Part shown: positions 16,459 through 25,616 of the stretch, piece after piece
Layout of the letters: each line of letters opens with the position of its first letter
Numbering within the stretch: the stretch's first letter is position 1
Assembly (NCBI GenBank): GCA_017475045.1
Contig: JAFVGH010000055.1
Location: 1 to 64,000, forward strand
DNA: 64,000 bases
Direction: 5' to 3'
Source of the DNA: Fibrobacter sp.
GTDB taxonomy: Bacteria; Fibrobacterota; Fibrobacteria; Fibrobacterales; Fibrobacteraceae
Made by a program: the position numbers and the translations under genes
The notes under the pieces: model-generated
The model's database searches: none
Seen by the model: only the letters and a program-made list of their open reading frames with translations
What the model was told of the DNA's origin: nothing

Positions 16459-17925
16459 ATGAATAACCGTTTATCGTCCCACATCTTGTCCGGCCTTGCT
16501 GCCGCAGCATTCTTTGCTATGCCGGCACTTGCACAGGACGCAGCACCCGCGACAACAGAAGCCGCCGCTTCCGCTCCTGCTGCCGAGCAGCCCGCTACAG
16601 AAGAAGCGAAGCCCGCAGTAGAAGAAACTCAGCCTGCAGCTGAACAGCCGAAGGCCGAAGAATCTGTCGCCGCTGAACAGACGGAAGCTCCGGCAGCTGC
16701 CCAGGAACAGCCTGCCGAGCAGACCGCAGCGGCACAGCCCGCAGAAGAACCCAAGGCTGAAGAACCAAAGTCCGAACAGGCCGCAGCCCCTGCCGAGAAC
16801 ACCAACCCCGGCGAAGTGGCCAATGCTGCCGGTAACGCCCTTGATGTGCTCAAGGCCAGCATGAACGAAGGCACCTCCGAAGCCAAGATGGAAGTCAAGT
16901 ATAGCGGCGAAGTGGAATTCGACGTCTATACGGGCAACGTTTGGGTTGATGATGACCTGAACCATAGCTACGCTTCTACCTTTGACCTGAACTTTGAAAT
17001 CCAGTTCAACGAAAAGTGGTCTGCATTCGTAGGTCTCGAGGCTGATGACGAAACCACGAATCCTCCCGCCGCGTATAATGGAGCCTACATCCAGTATCAG
17101 CCCGCAGAATCCTTCGCCGTCAAGGCCGGTGACCTGACATACTCCGAAGGTGCATTTGTGGCCTACTACGACTACGACGATCCAGCCGACAACGCCGCCG
17201 GTATGAAGGAACACGACATCCGCGGTCTTGAAATTGACCTGGCCGGATTCATGCTCGGATTCGGTTTCGGTCGCGGAGATAACGACTGGGGCGACGACGA
17301 AGGCGCCAAGGTTTACAATGTTCATGCCGCCTACGAATTCGACTACGCCGGTCAGCACCTGCGTCCGTATGTGGACTACAAGAGCTTCCAGACTACACAG
17401 CATAACGAACTCCACGCCGGTATCGAAGCTGGTCTCTCTCTCGGTGGTTTTGGTTTCCGCGCAGTCTACGGTTTCCACGGTGACTACCTGATGGACGACG
17501 GCGACGTGGCAAAGGGACAGGACTGGACCTCTACGGCCCACACCTTCTTGGCCGAACCTTCCTTCGCGCTGGGCATGTTCGAAATCCAGACCACAGCTTT
17601 CTATGCCATTATCGACAGGGGAGATGCTGTAGCCGATGCCAGCGATCTTGACAGCGGGGAAATTCCTGAATACTTTTTCCTCTATGGTGAACCCGCCCTC
17701 AAGCTTGCCGAATTCATCAAGCTGGGTATTCCTGTAGAATACCACACTCACACGCTGGATGACGATGACGAGACTGCCGCCACATTCGACGTGGGTGGAC
17801 GCGTCTACATCACGCCGGTGGAAAACCTGGAAATCACGGCCTTTGGCATGATTGATATGCCCATCCAGGATAACGAAGACGACAACGCGCTGCGCTTCGG
17901 TGTGGAAACCGTGTTCAGCTTCTAA
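16459..17925 (+). CDS. Outer-membrane barrel protein with Pro/Ala/Glu-rich N-terminal region
   Basis: A 488-residue exported protein. The signal peptide ends near residue 26 (MPALAQ). Residues 27-120 are a Pro/Ala/Glu-rich tract. From about 145 on are alternating strands rich in Asp and Glu, ending VETVFSF with the terminal Phe of barrel proteins. The tract shares phrases such as EEPKAEEP with the insert of FeoB copy 2 just upstream. It has its own sigma-54-type promoter and a long leader stem-loop. The acidic barrel and location suggest passage or capture of cations, an inference. It could also be a structural porin, with the tract spanning the periplasm. Confidence 0.75.
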   Translation: MNNRLSSHILSGLAAAAFFAMPALAQDAAPATTEAAASAPAAEQPATEEAKPAVEETQPAAEQPKAEESVAAEQTEAPAAAQEQPAEQTAAAQPAEEPKAEEPKSEQAAAPAENTNPGEVANAAGNALDVLKASMNEGTSEAKMEVKYSGEVEFDVYTGNVWVDDDLNHSYASTFDLNFEIQFNEKWSAFVGLEADDETTNPPAAYNGAYIQYQPAESFAVKAGDLTYSEGAFVAYYDYDDPADNAAGMKEHDIRGLEIDLAGFMLGFGFGRGDNDWGDDEGAKVYNVHAAYEFDYAGQHLRPYVDYKSFQTTQHNELHAGIEAGLSLGGFGFRAVYGFHGDYLMDDGDVAKGQDWTSTAHTFLAEPSFALGMFEIQTTAFYAIIDRGDAVADASDLDSGEIPEYFFLYGEPALKLAEFIKLGIPVEYHTHTLDDDDETAATFDVGGRVYITPVENLEITAFGMIDMPIQDNEDDNALRFGVETVFSF

Positions 17926-17945
17926 GAATTATTTCATAGTGCAAC

Positions 17946-17975
17946 AAAAAGTCCTGGCGTTTTGCCAGGACTTTT
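17946..17975. terminator. Bidirectional terminator between the porin-like gene and pyrG
   Basis: AGTCCTGGC-GTTTT-GCCAGGACT, with A-run on the left and T-run on the right, so it can end transcripts from both converging genes. Confidence 0.85.
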
Positions 17976-17994
17976 CTGTTTGGTATTTTCGTTT

Positions 17995-19635
<1,641 letters not shown>

Positions 19636-20772
19636 TTACGCCTCCCCGGCCTTGCCAGACTTAAAATCGAGAATCATCTGCCTGAACTCGCCGAACAGGT
19701 AGTAGGAGTCGTTGGGGCCCGGTGCGGATTCCGGGTGGTACTGCACGCTGAACGCGGGAAGTTCCTTGTGGCGGATACCTTCCACCGTGTTGTCGTTCAG
19801 GTTGATGTGGCTGACTTCTACGTTTGCGGGGAGTGTAGATTCTTCGATGGCGTAGTTGTGGTTCTGGCTTGTGATTTCCACGGCGCCGGTTTTCAGGTTC
19901 TTGACCGGGTGGTTGCAACCGTGGTGACCGAACTTGAGCTTGGAAACCTTCGCACCCAGAGCGAGGCCCAGGAGCTGGTTACCAAGGCAGATACCCATCA
20001 GCGGGACTTTGCCCAAAAGCTGCTTGACGACAGCTGCCACTTGCGGGAGCGAGTTCGGGTCGGCCGGTCCATTAGAAAGGAAAACGCCGTCCGGTTTCTT
20101 CGCCATCACCTGTTCGAATGTGGCGTTAATCGGGAGCACAGTCACCTTCATGCCCTGTGAGGCGAGGTTTCTCAAAATATTTGTCTTGATACCGAAATCA
20201 AGCGCGACCACGTTCAGGTCGCCTTCGGTGCTGAATTCGTAACCGTTGGGGTCGCTTACCTTGCTGGCGTAGTCCTGGCCGTCCAGGCCTTCCCATTCTT
20301 GGGCTTTCTTGATGGCGTCGGCTTCGCTCATTTCGGTGCCGTCCACATGCAGGTAGGCCTTCTGGGCACCATGGTCGCGCAGGTGAATCGTGAGGGCGCG
20401 GGTATCCACGCCTGCGATGCCCGGCTTCTTGTGGGCGAGCATGTAGTCGTGCAGGCTCTCTTCGCCGATTTCCCTGGAAACATCGTCCAGCGAGTTCACG
20501 ACGATTCCGTTCAAAAAGACGTCGCGAGATTCGGACTTCTCGAGGTTAGCGGCATAGGCTCCGACTTCGGCCGTGGTGAATACTACGAACTGGCCCGCGT
20601 AAGAGGGGTCCGTCAAAATCTGCTTGTAGCCTGCCATGCCGGTGTTGAACACCGCTTCGCCGACGGTATCGTTTGCCTGCCCGAAGGCATAGCCCCTGAA
20701 GACGGTTCCATCCGTCAATGCCAGAAACGCCTTCTTCTCGCGTTTCGCTTTCCAGTTGAATTGATCAGTCAT
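19636..20772 (-). CDS. carA: Carbamoyl-phosphate synthase small subunit
   Basis: A 378-residue glutamine amidotransferase subunit that supplies ammonia to CarB for pyrimidine and arginine synthesis. The catalytic Cys lies in GICLGNQ and the His-Glu pair in YHPES. The start chosen is ATG at 20772 (MTDQFNWKAKREKK), because a longer frame to 20817 would cross a terminator-like hairpin. carB is not in the window. Upstream is a leader with an intrinsic terminator and a small open frame whose stop overlaps this start (ATGA), suggesting attenuation control. Confidence 0.95.
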   Translation of the reverse strand: MTDQFNWKAKREKKAFLALTDGTVFRGYAFGQANDTVGEAVFNTGMAGYKQILTDPSYAGQFVVFTTAEVGAYAANLEKSESRDVFLNGIVVNSLDDVSREIGEESLHDYMLAHKKPGIAGVDTRALTIHLRDHGAQKAYLHVDGTEMSEADAIKKAQEWEGLDGQDYASKVSDPNGYEFSTEGDLNVVALDFGIKTNILRNLASQGMKVTVLPINATFEQVMAKKPDGVFLSNGPADPNSLPQVAAVVKQLLGKVPLMGICLGNQLLGLALGAKVSKLKFGHHGCNHPVKNLKTGAVEITSQNHNYAIEESTLPANVEVSHINLNDNTVEGIRHKELPAFSVQYHPESAPGPNDSYYLFGEFRQMILDFKSGKAGEA

Positions 20773-20960
20773 ATATCGCTCGCTATTAATTGAAAATCCG
20801 GATAAAAATAAAGGCAAAAGCCAGAAGCTTTTGCCAAACGATTGAAAATTTTAAAGACAGAAATAAAAATCAGATGTCCGGGGAGAGTCGCCTGGCCCCG
20901 TTGCGTGAGGTTGGCAACGGCGGTTCTCGTGAGGGCCAAGATGGAATCCGATTTATACAT
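20769..20960 (-). CDS. Candidate leader peptide for carA
   Basis: A 63-codon frame starting ATG at 20960 (MYKSDSILAL) that runs through two stem-loops and the terminator hairpin and stops at TGA overlapping the carA ATG. Codons across the hairpin and T-run encode Phe/Tyr-rich segments (FISVFKIF, GFCLYFYP), as in enterobacterial pyrL, where ribosome position on the U-rich leader senses UTP. A TTG at 20969 is an alternative start. There is no clear Shine-Dalgarno sequence. It has no known homolog in my memory and may simply be open by chance. Confidence 0.35.
   Translation of the reverse strand: MYKSDSILALTRTAVANLTQRGQATLPGHLIFISVFKIFNRLAKASGFCLYFYPDFQLIASDI
20800..20835 (-). terminator. Terminator hairpin in the carA leader (candidate attenuator)
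   Basis: On the minus strand GGCAAAAG-CTTCTGG-CTTTTGCC is followed by TTTATTTTTAT, then 28 bases to the carA ATG. An intrinsic terminator placed just before a gene start, with structured RNA upstream, is the usual layout for attenuation. Confidence 0.65.
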
Positions 20961-20964
20961 CGGA
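20898..20964 (-). promoter_or_regulatory. Structured leader element upstream of carA
   Basis: Two perfect stems: CCGTTGC/GCAACGG (20898-20904 with 20914-20920, 9-base loop) inside a TGGCC/GGCCA outer pairing (20893-20938), and TCCGAT/ATCGGA (20947-20964, 6-base loop). This patch is GC-rich while the rest of the 505-bp gap is AT-rich. It matches no riboswitch class I know. Orientation is inferred from the terminator that follows on the minus strand. The remainder of the gap (about 20965-21173) is AT-rich with no gene that I can see. Confidence 0.5.
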
Positions 20965-21173
20965 ACCAAAAACTAGCAATAAAAAAAATAATTGTGAAGA
21001 GGGTAAAATGGAAAATTTTTTGCGAAATTTGCTCAAAAACGGCAAATCTTTTACATTTTCTGTATTTTCTGGCATTTGGTATACAAAAATTGTAAAATAT
21101 GGCTTGGCGGGGCAAAGAGATCTATTAAGCCGTTCCCCAAAAATCCCCGTTTTTAGCCCAAAAACGTAAAAAA

Positions 21174-21189
21174 TGGCACATTTTTTGCA
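21174..21189 (+). promoter_or_regulatory. Sigma-54-type promoter of purF
   Basis: TGGCACA-TTTT-TTGCA matches the RpoN -24/-12 consensus, with 10 bases between GG and GC. Transcription would begin near 21200, giving a leader of about 78 bases that contains a CACCC-GAAC-GGGTG hairpin before the purF ATG at 21278. Confidence 0.65.
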
Positions 21190-21277
21190 GGCCAGTGGCG
21201 TCCGTTTCCCTGCTTGCACCCGAACGGGTGGGCTACGACCCTTGAGGTGGGGGAGACAATCATTCCGAAGAGGCGTT

Positions 21278-22663
21278 ATGCTCGAAGAATTACATGAAGA
21301 ATGCGGTGTTATCGGCATTTACAATGGTGAAAATGTCGTCCGCAATGTGGCCATGGGGCTTTATGCCCTGCAACACCGCGGTCAGGAAAGCGCAGGCTTT
21401 GCCGTGACCGACGGAGACAAGGTTCGTGTCCGCAAGTCCATGGGTCTTGTATCGACACTCCTTAGAGAACACAATATCGATGAACTTCAGGGCTTTGCAG
21501 GTATCGGCCATGTCCGTTACAGCACTACGGGAGCTTCCACTCTAGCCAATGCCCAGCCCATCCTGGTGAGTTGCAAGTGGGGCCAGCTTGCGGTAGCCCA
21601 CAACGGCAACATCACCAACGCCAACGAACTCCGTGCCGAGATGGAAAGCGAAGGCCACATCTTCCAGACCACCTCTGACTCCGAAATTTTACTTCATGAA
21701 ATCGCCCGCACCGAAGCTGACGACCTGGGCGAAGCCATCAAGAAGGCCATCACGAAATTTACAGGCAGCTTCTGCCTCGTGTTCATCAGCAAGGACACCA
21801 TGTATGTGGCCCGTGACGGGTTTGGCTTCCGTCCGCTTTCTATCGCCCGTATGGGCAAGGCCTGGTGCGTGGCCTCCGAGACCTGCGCCTTTGATCTTTT
21901 GGGGGCGAACTACGTTCGCGACATCCAGCCTGGTGAATTCCTGACTATTACCCAGAACGGTCTCCACTCCGAGCGCTTTACTCACAAAGACCGTCTTGCA
22001 CATTGCATCTTCGAGTACATCTACTTCAGCCGTCCCGATTCCAAGATTTTCGAACAGAGCTGCGACAAGATCCGCCGCAAGATGGGTAAGCAGCTGGCGA
22101 AGGAATGCCCCGTTGATGCAGACATTGTGATTTCTGTTCCCGACAGCGCCACTACCGCGGCCCTTGGCTATGCTCAGGCTAGCGGCATCCGCTTCGAGAT
22201 AGGACTTCTCCGTAACCACTATGTAGGCCGCACCTTTATTGACCCCACGCAGAATGTGCGTGAACAGAAGGTCAAGCTCAAGTTCAACCCCATCGAGGGA
22301 GTACTCAAGAACAAGCGGGTCTGCGTGGTAGAAGACTCCATTGTTCGCGGCACCACGCTGAAGATTCTCTCCCGCATGCTCCGTGACGCGGGCGCTCTCG
22401 AGGTCCATATCCGCATCGCTTCGCCTCCGGTGGCGCACCCCTGCTTCTTTGGCATGGATTTTCCGAGCCAGGGCGAACTGGCTGCAAGCTCCATGACTCC
22501 CGACGAAATTGCCAAAATGTTGGGCGTCGAAAGCTTGGGCTACTTGAGCGTTGACGGCATGAAGGAATGTACCGGTGAGGGCGAGAACTACTGCGCTGCC
22601 TGCTTCGACAACGACTACCCTGACTACATCGGCACCGACACCAAGAAAACCCGCTGTGGGTAG
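21278..22663 (+). CDS. purF: Amidophosphoribosyltransferase
   Basis: A 461-residue enzyme for the first step of purine synthesis: PRPP plus glutamine to phosphoribosylamine. The start at 21278 gives an eight-residue propeptide ending in Glu before the catalytic Cys9 (CGVIGIY), as in Bacillus-type enzymes. The four Cys of the iron-sulfur cluster are visible in LAHCIFEY, AHPCFFG and YCAACFD, so this is the Fe-S class. The PRPP loop is VVEDSIVRGTT. The frame stays open upstream to 21173, but those residues cover the promoter and are not family sequence. Confidence 0.96.
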   Translation: MLEELHEECGVIGIYNGENVVRNVAMGLYALQHRGQESAGFAVTDGDKVRVRKSMGLVSTLLREHNIDELQGFAGIGHVRYSTTGASTLANAQPILVSCKWGQLAVAHNGNITNANELRAEMESEGHIFQTTSDSEILLHEIARTEADDLGEAIKKAITKFTGSFCLVFISKDTMYVARDGFGFRPLSIARMGKAWCVASETCAFDLLGANYVRDIQPGEFLTITQNGLHSERFTHKDRLAHCIFEYIYFSRPDSKIFEQSCDKIRRKMGKQLAKECPVDADIVISVPDSATTAALGYAQASGIRFEIGLLRNHYVGRTFIDPTQNVREQKVKLKFNPIEGVLKNKRVCVVEDSIVRGTTLKILSRMLRDAGALEVHIRIASPPVAHPCFFGMDFPSQGELAASSMTPDEIAKMLGVESLGYLSVDGMKECTGEGENYCAACFDNDYPDYIGTDTKKTRCG

Positions 22664-22720
22664 TGGTGTTTTGTCCGTAGTGTGGTTTGTCCAACTGCAT
22701 TTTTTCTACATTTGGGGGCG

Positions 22721-23536
22721 ATGAAAGCCTTGTTACGCATTTTTTGCGCCCTGGTGCTGCTCACCGTAGCGGCATGTGATTTGATGCGCGAAAAGAATGA
22801 CCCCGTGGTAGTTTCCGTGGGGGATTCGAGACTCTACCTTTCGGACATCGTGAAGCAGGCCCCGGAGTGGAATTCCTGGACAGACAGGGAGCGCCTTGCT
22901 TTCCTGGAACGCTGGATTGACGAAGAGACCATGTTCCAGGAGGCCCAGCTGAAGGGTATCGACAAGGACCCCGTACTTTCGATGCAGATCGAACAGACTG
23001 TGCGTAAAATGGTGGTGGATCGTTTTATGCAGGGCTTCGAGGACACCATGGTGGTGAGTGACGCCGAACGTATCGACTACTACAATGCCCACAAGGAGCA
23101 GTACCTGCGGGGCACGACCCTGGTTTCGGGGGCCCAGCTGTTCTTTAAGGACTGGACCTCGGCCGACACCTATTACAAGGGCCACAAGGCTCTGGAATAC
23201 GACTCCCTGCCTGCGGTGCATTACCTGATTAAAAAGATTGAACCCTTCGACTCCCTGGCCGAGACGCCGGATTCTTGCATGATCGCCGATATCCGCGAGG
23301 TGACGGTGGGCAAGCTTTCGCCCATGAAGGTGTGCTCGGGAGCGCTGAAGATGGTGGTGGTGACCCAGAGGCTGGATTCCGCCGACGTTTTGCCTTACGA
23401 CGAGGTGGCGGAGACTGTGGCGACCCAGGCGTGGCTTGAACACCGCAAGGCCGTACGTGAACGTTTGAAAAAGGAATGGAAGATGTCCCGTCCAATTTTC
23501 TCCCAGACGGACGTTTTTTCCAAGAAGGATAAGTGA
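22721..23536 (+). CDS. Peptidyl-prolyl isomerase-like lipoprotein
   Basis: A 271-residue lipoprotein. The start at 22721 gives MKALLRIFCALVLLTVAAC with a lipobox. The mature part resembles the N-terminal chaperone arm of SurA/PrsA foldases (VVSVGDSRLYLSDI, then helices with RERLAFLERWIDEE), but no complete rotamase domain is visible. The TGA stop overlaps the next gene's ATG by one base, so it pairs with the SurA-like protein. A likely membrane-anchored partner in outer-membrane protein folding. Confidence 0.75.
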   Translation: MKALLRIFCALVLLTVAACDLMREKNDPVVVSVGDSRLYLSDIVKQAPEWNSWTDRERLAFLERWIDEETMFQEAQLKGIDKDPVLSMQIEQTVRKMVVDRFMQGFEDTMVVSDAERIDYYNAHKEQYLRGTTLVSGAQLFFKDWTSADTYYKGHKALEYDSLPAVHYLIKKIEPFDSLAETPDSCMIADIREVTVGKLSPMKVCSGALKMVVVTQRLDSADVLPYDEVAETVATQAWLEHRKAVRERLKKEWKMSRPIFSQTDVFSKKDK

Positions 23537-24822
23537 TGACGAAAGTCAAGAATCTTGTGTATTTTGTCTGCCTATTTGCCGCCTCCCTGTGGGCCGCTCC
23601 TGTGTTGATGGAGGGTGTTGCCGCTGTGGTAGATGGCAAGCCCATTATGCGTTCGGAGTTCCTGAACAACCTTTACCAGTTCCAGGAGACCCCCGAGGGT
23701 TCCGCCATGACGGAACAGCAGCAGAAGGACTATGTGCTGGATCAGATGATCGAGGAGAAGGTGCTGCTTTCCCGTATTGACCGCGACTCTATCGTGGTGA
23801 CCGATGCCGAGGTGGATCAGCGCGTGAACGCCCACTTGGCTCAGCTGGCGGGAAGCCAGAACATTGACCTTGCCACTCTTGAAAAGGCCATCCGCGCCCA
23901 ATTGGGGCTCAGCATGGCCCAGTACAGGGACCGCCTTTCCAAGCAGATCCGTAGCCATATCGAACTCATGAAGGTCCGTCAGCGCCACGTGGGTGCAGTA
24001 AGCCCTACCAAGAAAGAGGTGGACGCTTTCTACAAGGCCTACAAGGACTCCATTCCGCCCCAGTACAACTGCGTTCTTTTGAGCCACATTCAGATGACCA
24101 TCCATCCCGATACGGCCATTGTGGATTCCGTGAAGAAGGTGGCCGAGGCCCTGATCGACAGCCTGAACCTGGGCATGAACTTTGAATTGCTTGCCAAGAA
24201 CCACTCCCAAGATACCTCGGCCGCGAAGGGCGGTGACTTGGGTTACTTCAAGCGTGGGCTTTTGGACCCGGCATTCGAGCGGGCTCTGGACCAGCTGAAG
24301 AATGGTCAGTATTCCGCCATCCCTGTGAAGACGGACTTGGGCTGGCACATTGTGCGTGTGCTGGGCCGTAAGGAAGACGGAGTGCGTTCTGCCCATATCC
24401 TGCTCCGCACGATTCCCACAGCTGCAGATACGGCGGCAGTTATCCAGAGGGCCGATTCCCTGCAGAAGACCATAAAGACTAAGGAAGAATTTAGCGCAGC
24501 GGCCAAGAAGTTCAGCGAGGACAAGTCCAGCAACTTCCAAGGTGGCCTGCTGGGTTGGTTCCAGCGTAATGAGATGGAGCCTGCCTACGTGGAGCCTGTG
24601 GCTGGGCTGAACGTGGGTGAGGTGTCGGAACCTGTGCTGATTGACGGGGCCTACCACCTGTTCCGCCTGGACGATTCGCGCCAGATTCGTGAGCTGACCC
24701 TCGAAGAAGATTACGGAAAGATCGAATCCTTTGCGGCCTCTCACCTGGAAAATGAGAAACTGAAGACCCTCATCAAGAAGTGGCGGCAGGAAGTCCACGT
24801 GGACATCCGCATGACGGAATAA
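23536..24822 (+). CDS. SurA-like periplasmic peptidyl-prolyl isomerase
   Basis: A 428-residue exported foldase: signal peptide ending near residue 20 (SLWAA), the SurA N-terminal domain (VAAVVDGKPIMRSEF) and two parvulin rotamase domains. The first contains HSQDTSAAKGGDLGYFKRG, the second FSEDKSSNFQGGLLGWF. The ATG at 23536 overlaps the previous stop (TGATG). It helps outer-membrane proteins fold in the periplasm. Confidence 0.85.
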   Translation: MTKVKNLVYFVCLFAASLWAAPVLMEGVAAVVDGKPIMRSEFLNNLYQFQETPEGSAMTEQQQKDYVLDQMIEEKVLLSRIDRDSIVVTDAEVDQRVNAHLAQLAGSQNIDLATLEKAIRAQLGLSMAQYRDRLSKQIRSHIELMKVRQRHVGAVSPTKKEVDAFYKAYKDSIPPQYNCVLLSHIQMTIHPDTAIVDSVKKVAEALIDSLNLGMNFELLAKNHSQDTSAAKGGDLGYFKRGLLDPAFERALDQLKNGQYSAIPVKTDLGWHIVRVLGRKEDGVRSAHILLRTIPTAADTAAVIQRADSLQKTIKTKEEFSAAAKKFSEDKSSNFQGGLLGWFQRNEMEPAYVEPVAGLNVGEVSEPVLIDGAYHLFRLDDSRQIRELTLEEDYGKIESFAASHLENEKLKTLIKKWRQEVHVDIRMTE

Positions 24823-24852
24823 GTTTGCTTTAGGACACGAGAGACTGCGACC

Positions 24853-25542
24853 ATGATCCATTTCACCCACGTGACGAAATCTTACGAGAAGGACTGGAAA
24901 GCCCTTAATAACGTGACGTTCCGTATCAACAAGGGTGAGTTCGTGTTTTTGACGGGACATTCTGGCGCGGGCAAGTCCACCGTGCTGAAGCTAATCTACA
25001 TGGATGAACGACCCGACGAGGAACGCGGCGGCCAGGTCATGGTGAAGTTCACCGGCGACACCGTATACGACAGCAAGACCACTCCCGAGAAGAAAATCCA
25101 GGCGCTCCGCCGCAAGATGGGAATTATCTTCCAGGATTTCAAGCTTTTGCCCGACCGAAATGTCTTCGACAATGTGGCGCTGGCGTTGCGCATCGTGGGA
25201 ACCCCTGCAAGCAAGATCAATGCCGCTGTCTTTGATGCGCTGGCCCTGGTGGGTATTAGCCAGAAACGTTTCGCCATGCCCTACACCCTTTCGGGCGGTG
25301 AGCAACAGCGTGTGGCTATCGCACGAGCCATGGTCCACAACCCCTACCTGCTTTTGGCTGACGAACCTACCGGAAACCTGGACCCCGCCAATGCTGAGGA
25401 CGTATTCCGCATTTTCAAGGAAATCAACGCACGCGGCACCACTGTGGTGATGGCGACCCATAACCCCGATTTCTACCTGAATAGCCCCTTCCGCCGCCTG
25501 GTACTGGATCACGGCGAACTTTTGAACAGGGACATGATTTAG
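24853..25542 (+). CDS. ftsE: FtsE-like ABC ATPase
   Basis: A 229-residue ABC ATPase with Walker A TGHSGAGKST, Q-loop FQDFKLLPDRNVFDNV (the FtsE version), signature LSGGEQQ and Walker B LLLADEPTGNLD. FtsE works with FtsX to control peptidoglycan hydrolases at division. Here no ftsX follows. The next gene is a GH9 enzyme on the same strand after 74 bases. The gene order with foldases suggests an envelope role. A LolD-type ATPase is the main alternative. Confidence 0.8.
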   Translation: MIHFTHVTKSYEKDWKALNNVTFRINKGEFVFLTGHSGAGKSTVLKLIYMDERPDEERGGQVMVKFTGDTVYDSKTTPEKKIQALRRKMGIIFQDFKLLPDRNVFDNVALALRIVGTPASKINAAVFDALALVGISQKRFAMPYTLSGGEQQRVAIARAMVHNPYLLLADEPTGNLDPANAEDVFRIFKEINARGTTVVMATHNPDFYLNSPFRRLVLDHGELLNRDMI

Positions 25543-25616
25543 CCTGTTTATTCCCGTAAACGGAATCCGTGGGCCGTTGGGGCAATTGGCGGCCGAAATA
25601 ACCTAAAATTAGGGAC

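Noticed and set aside
20898..20920. PyrR-binding-type loop GTGAGGTT in the carA gap
   Set aside because: The motif reads on the plus strand, while the carA message is minus. The flanking TCC part of the consensus is missing.
21173..21277. Upstream extension of purF by 35 codons
   Set aside because: It covers the sigma-54-type promoter, and the propeptide before Cys9 is already complete from 21278.
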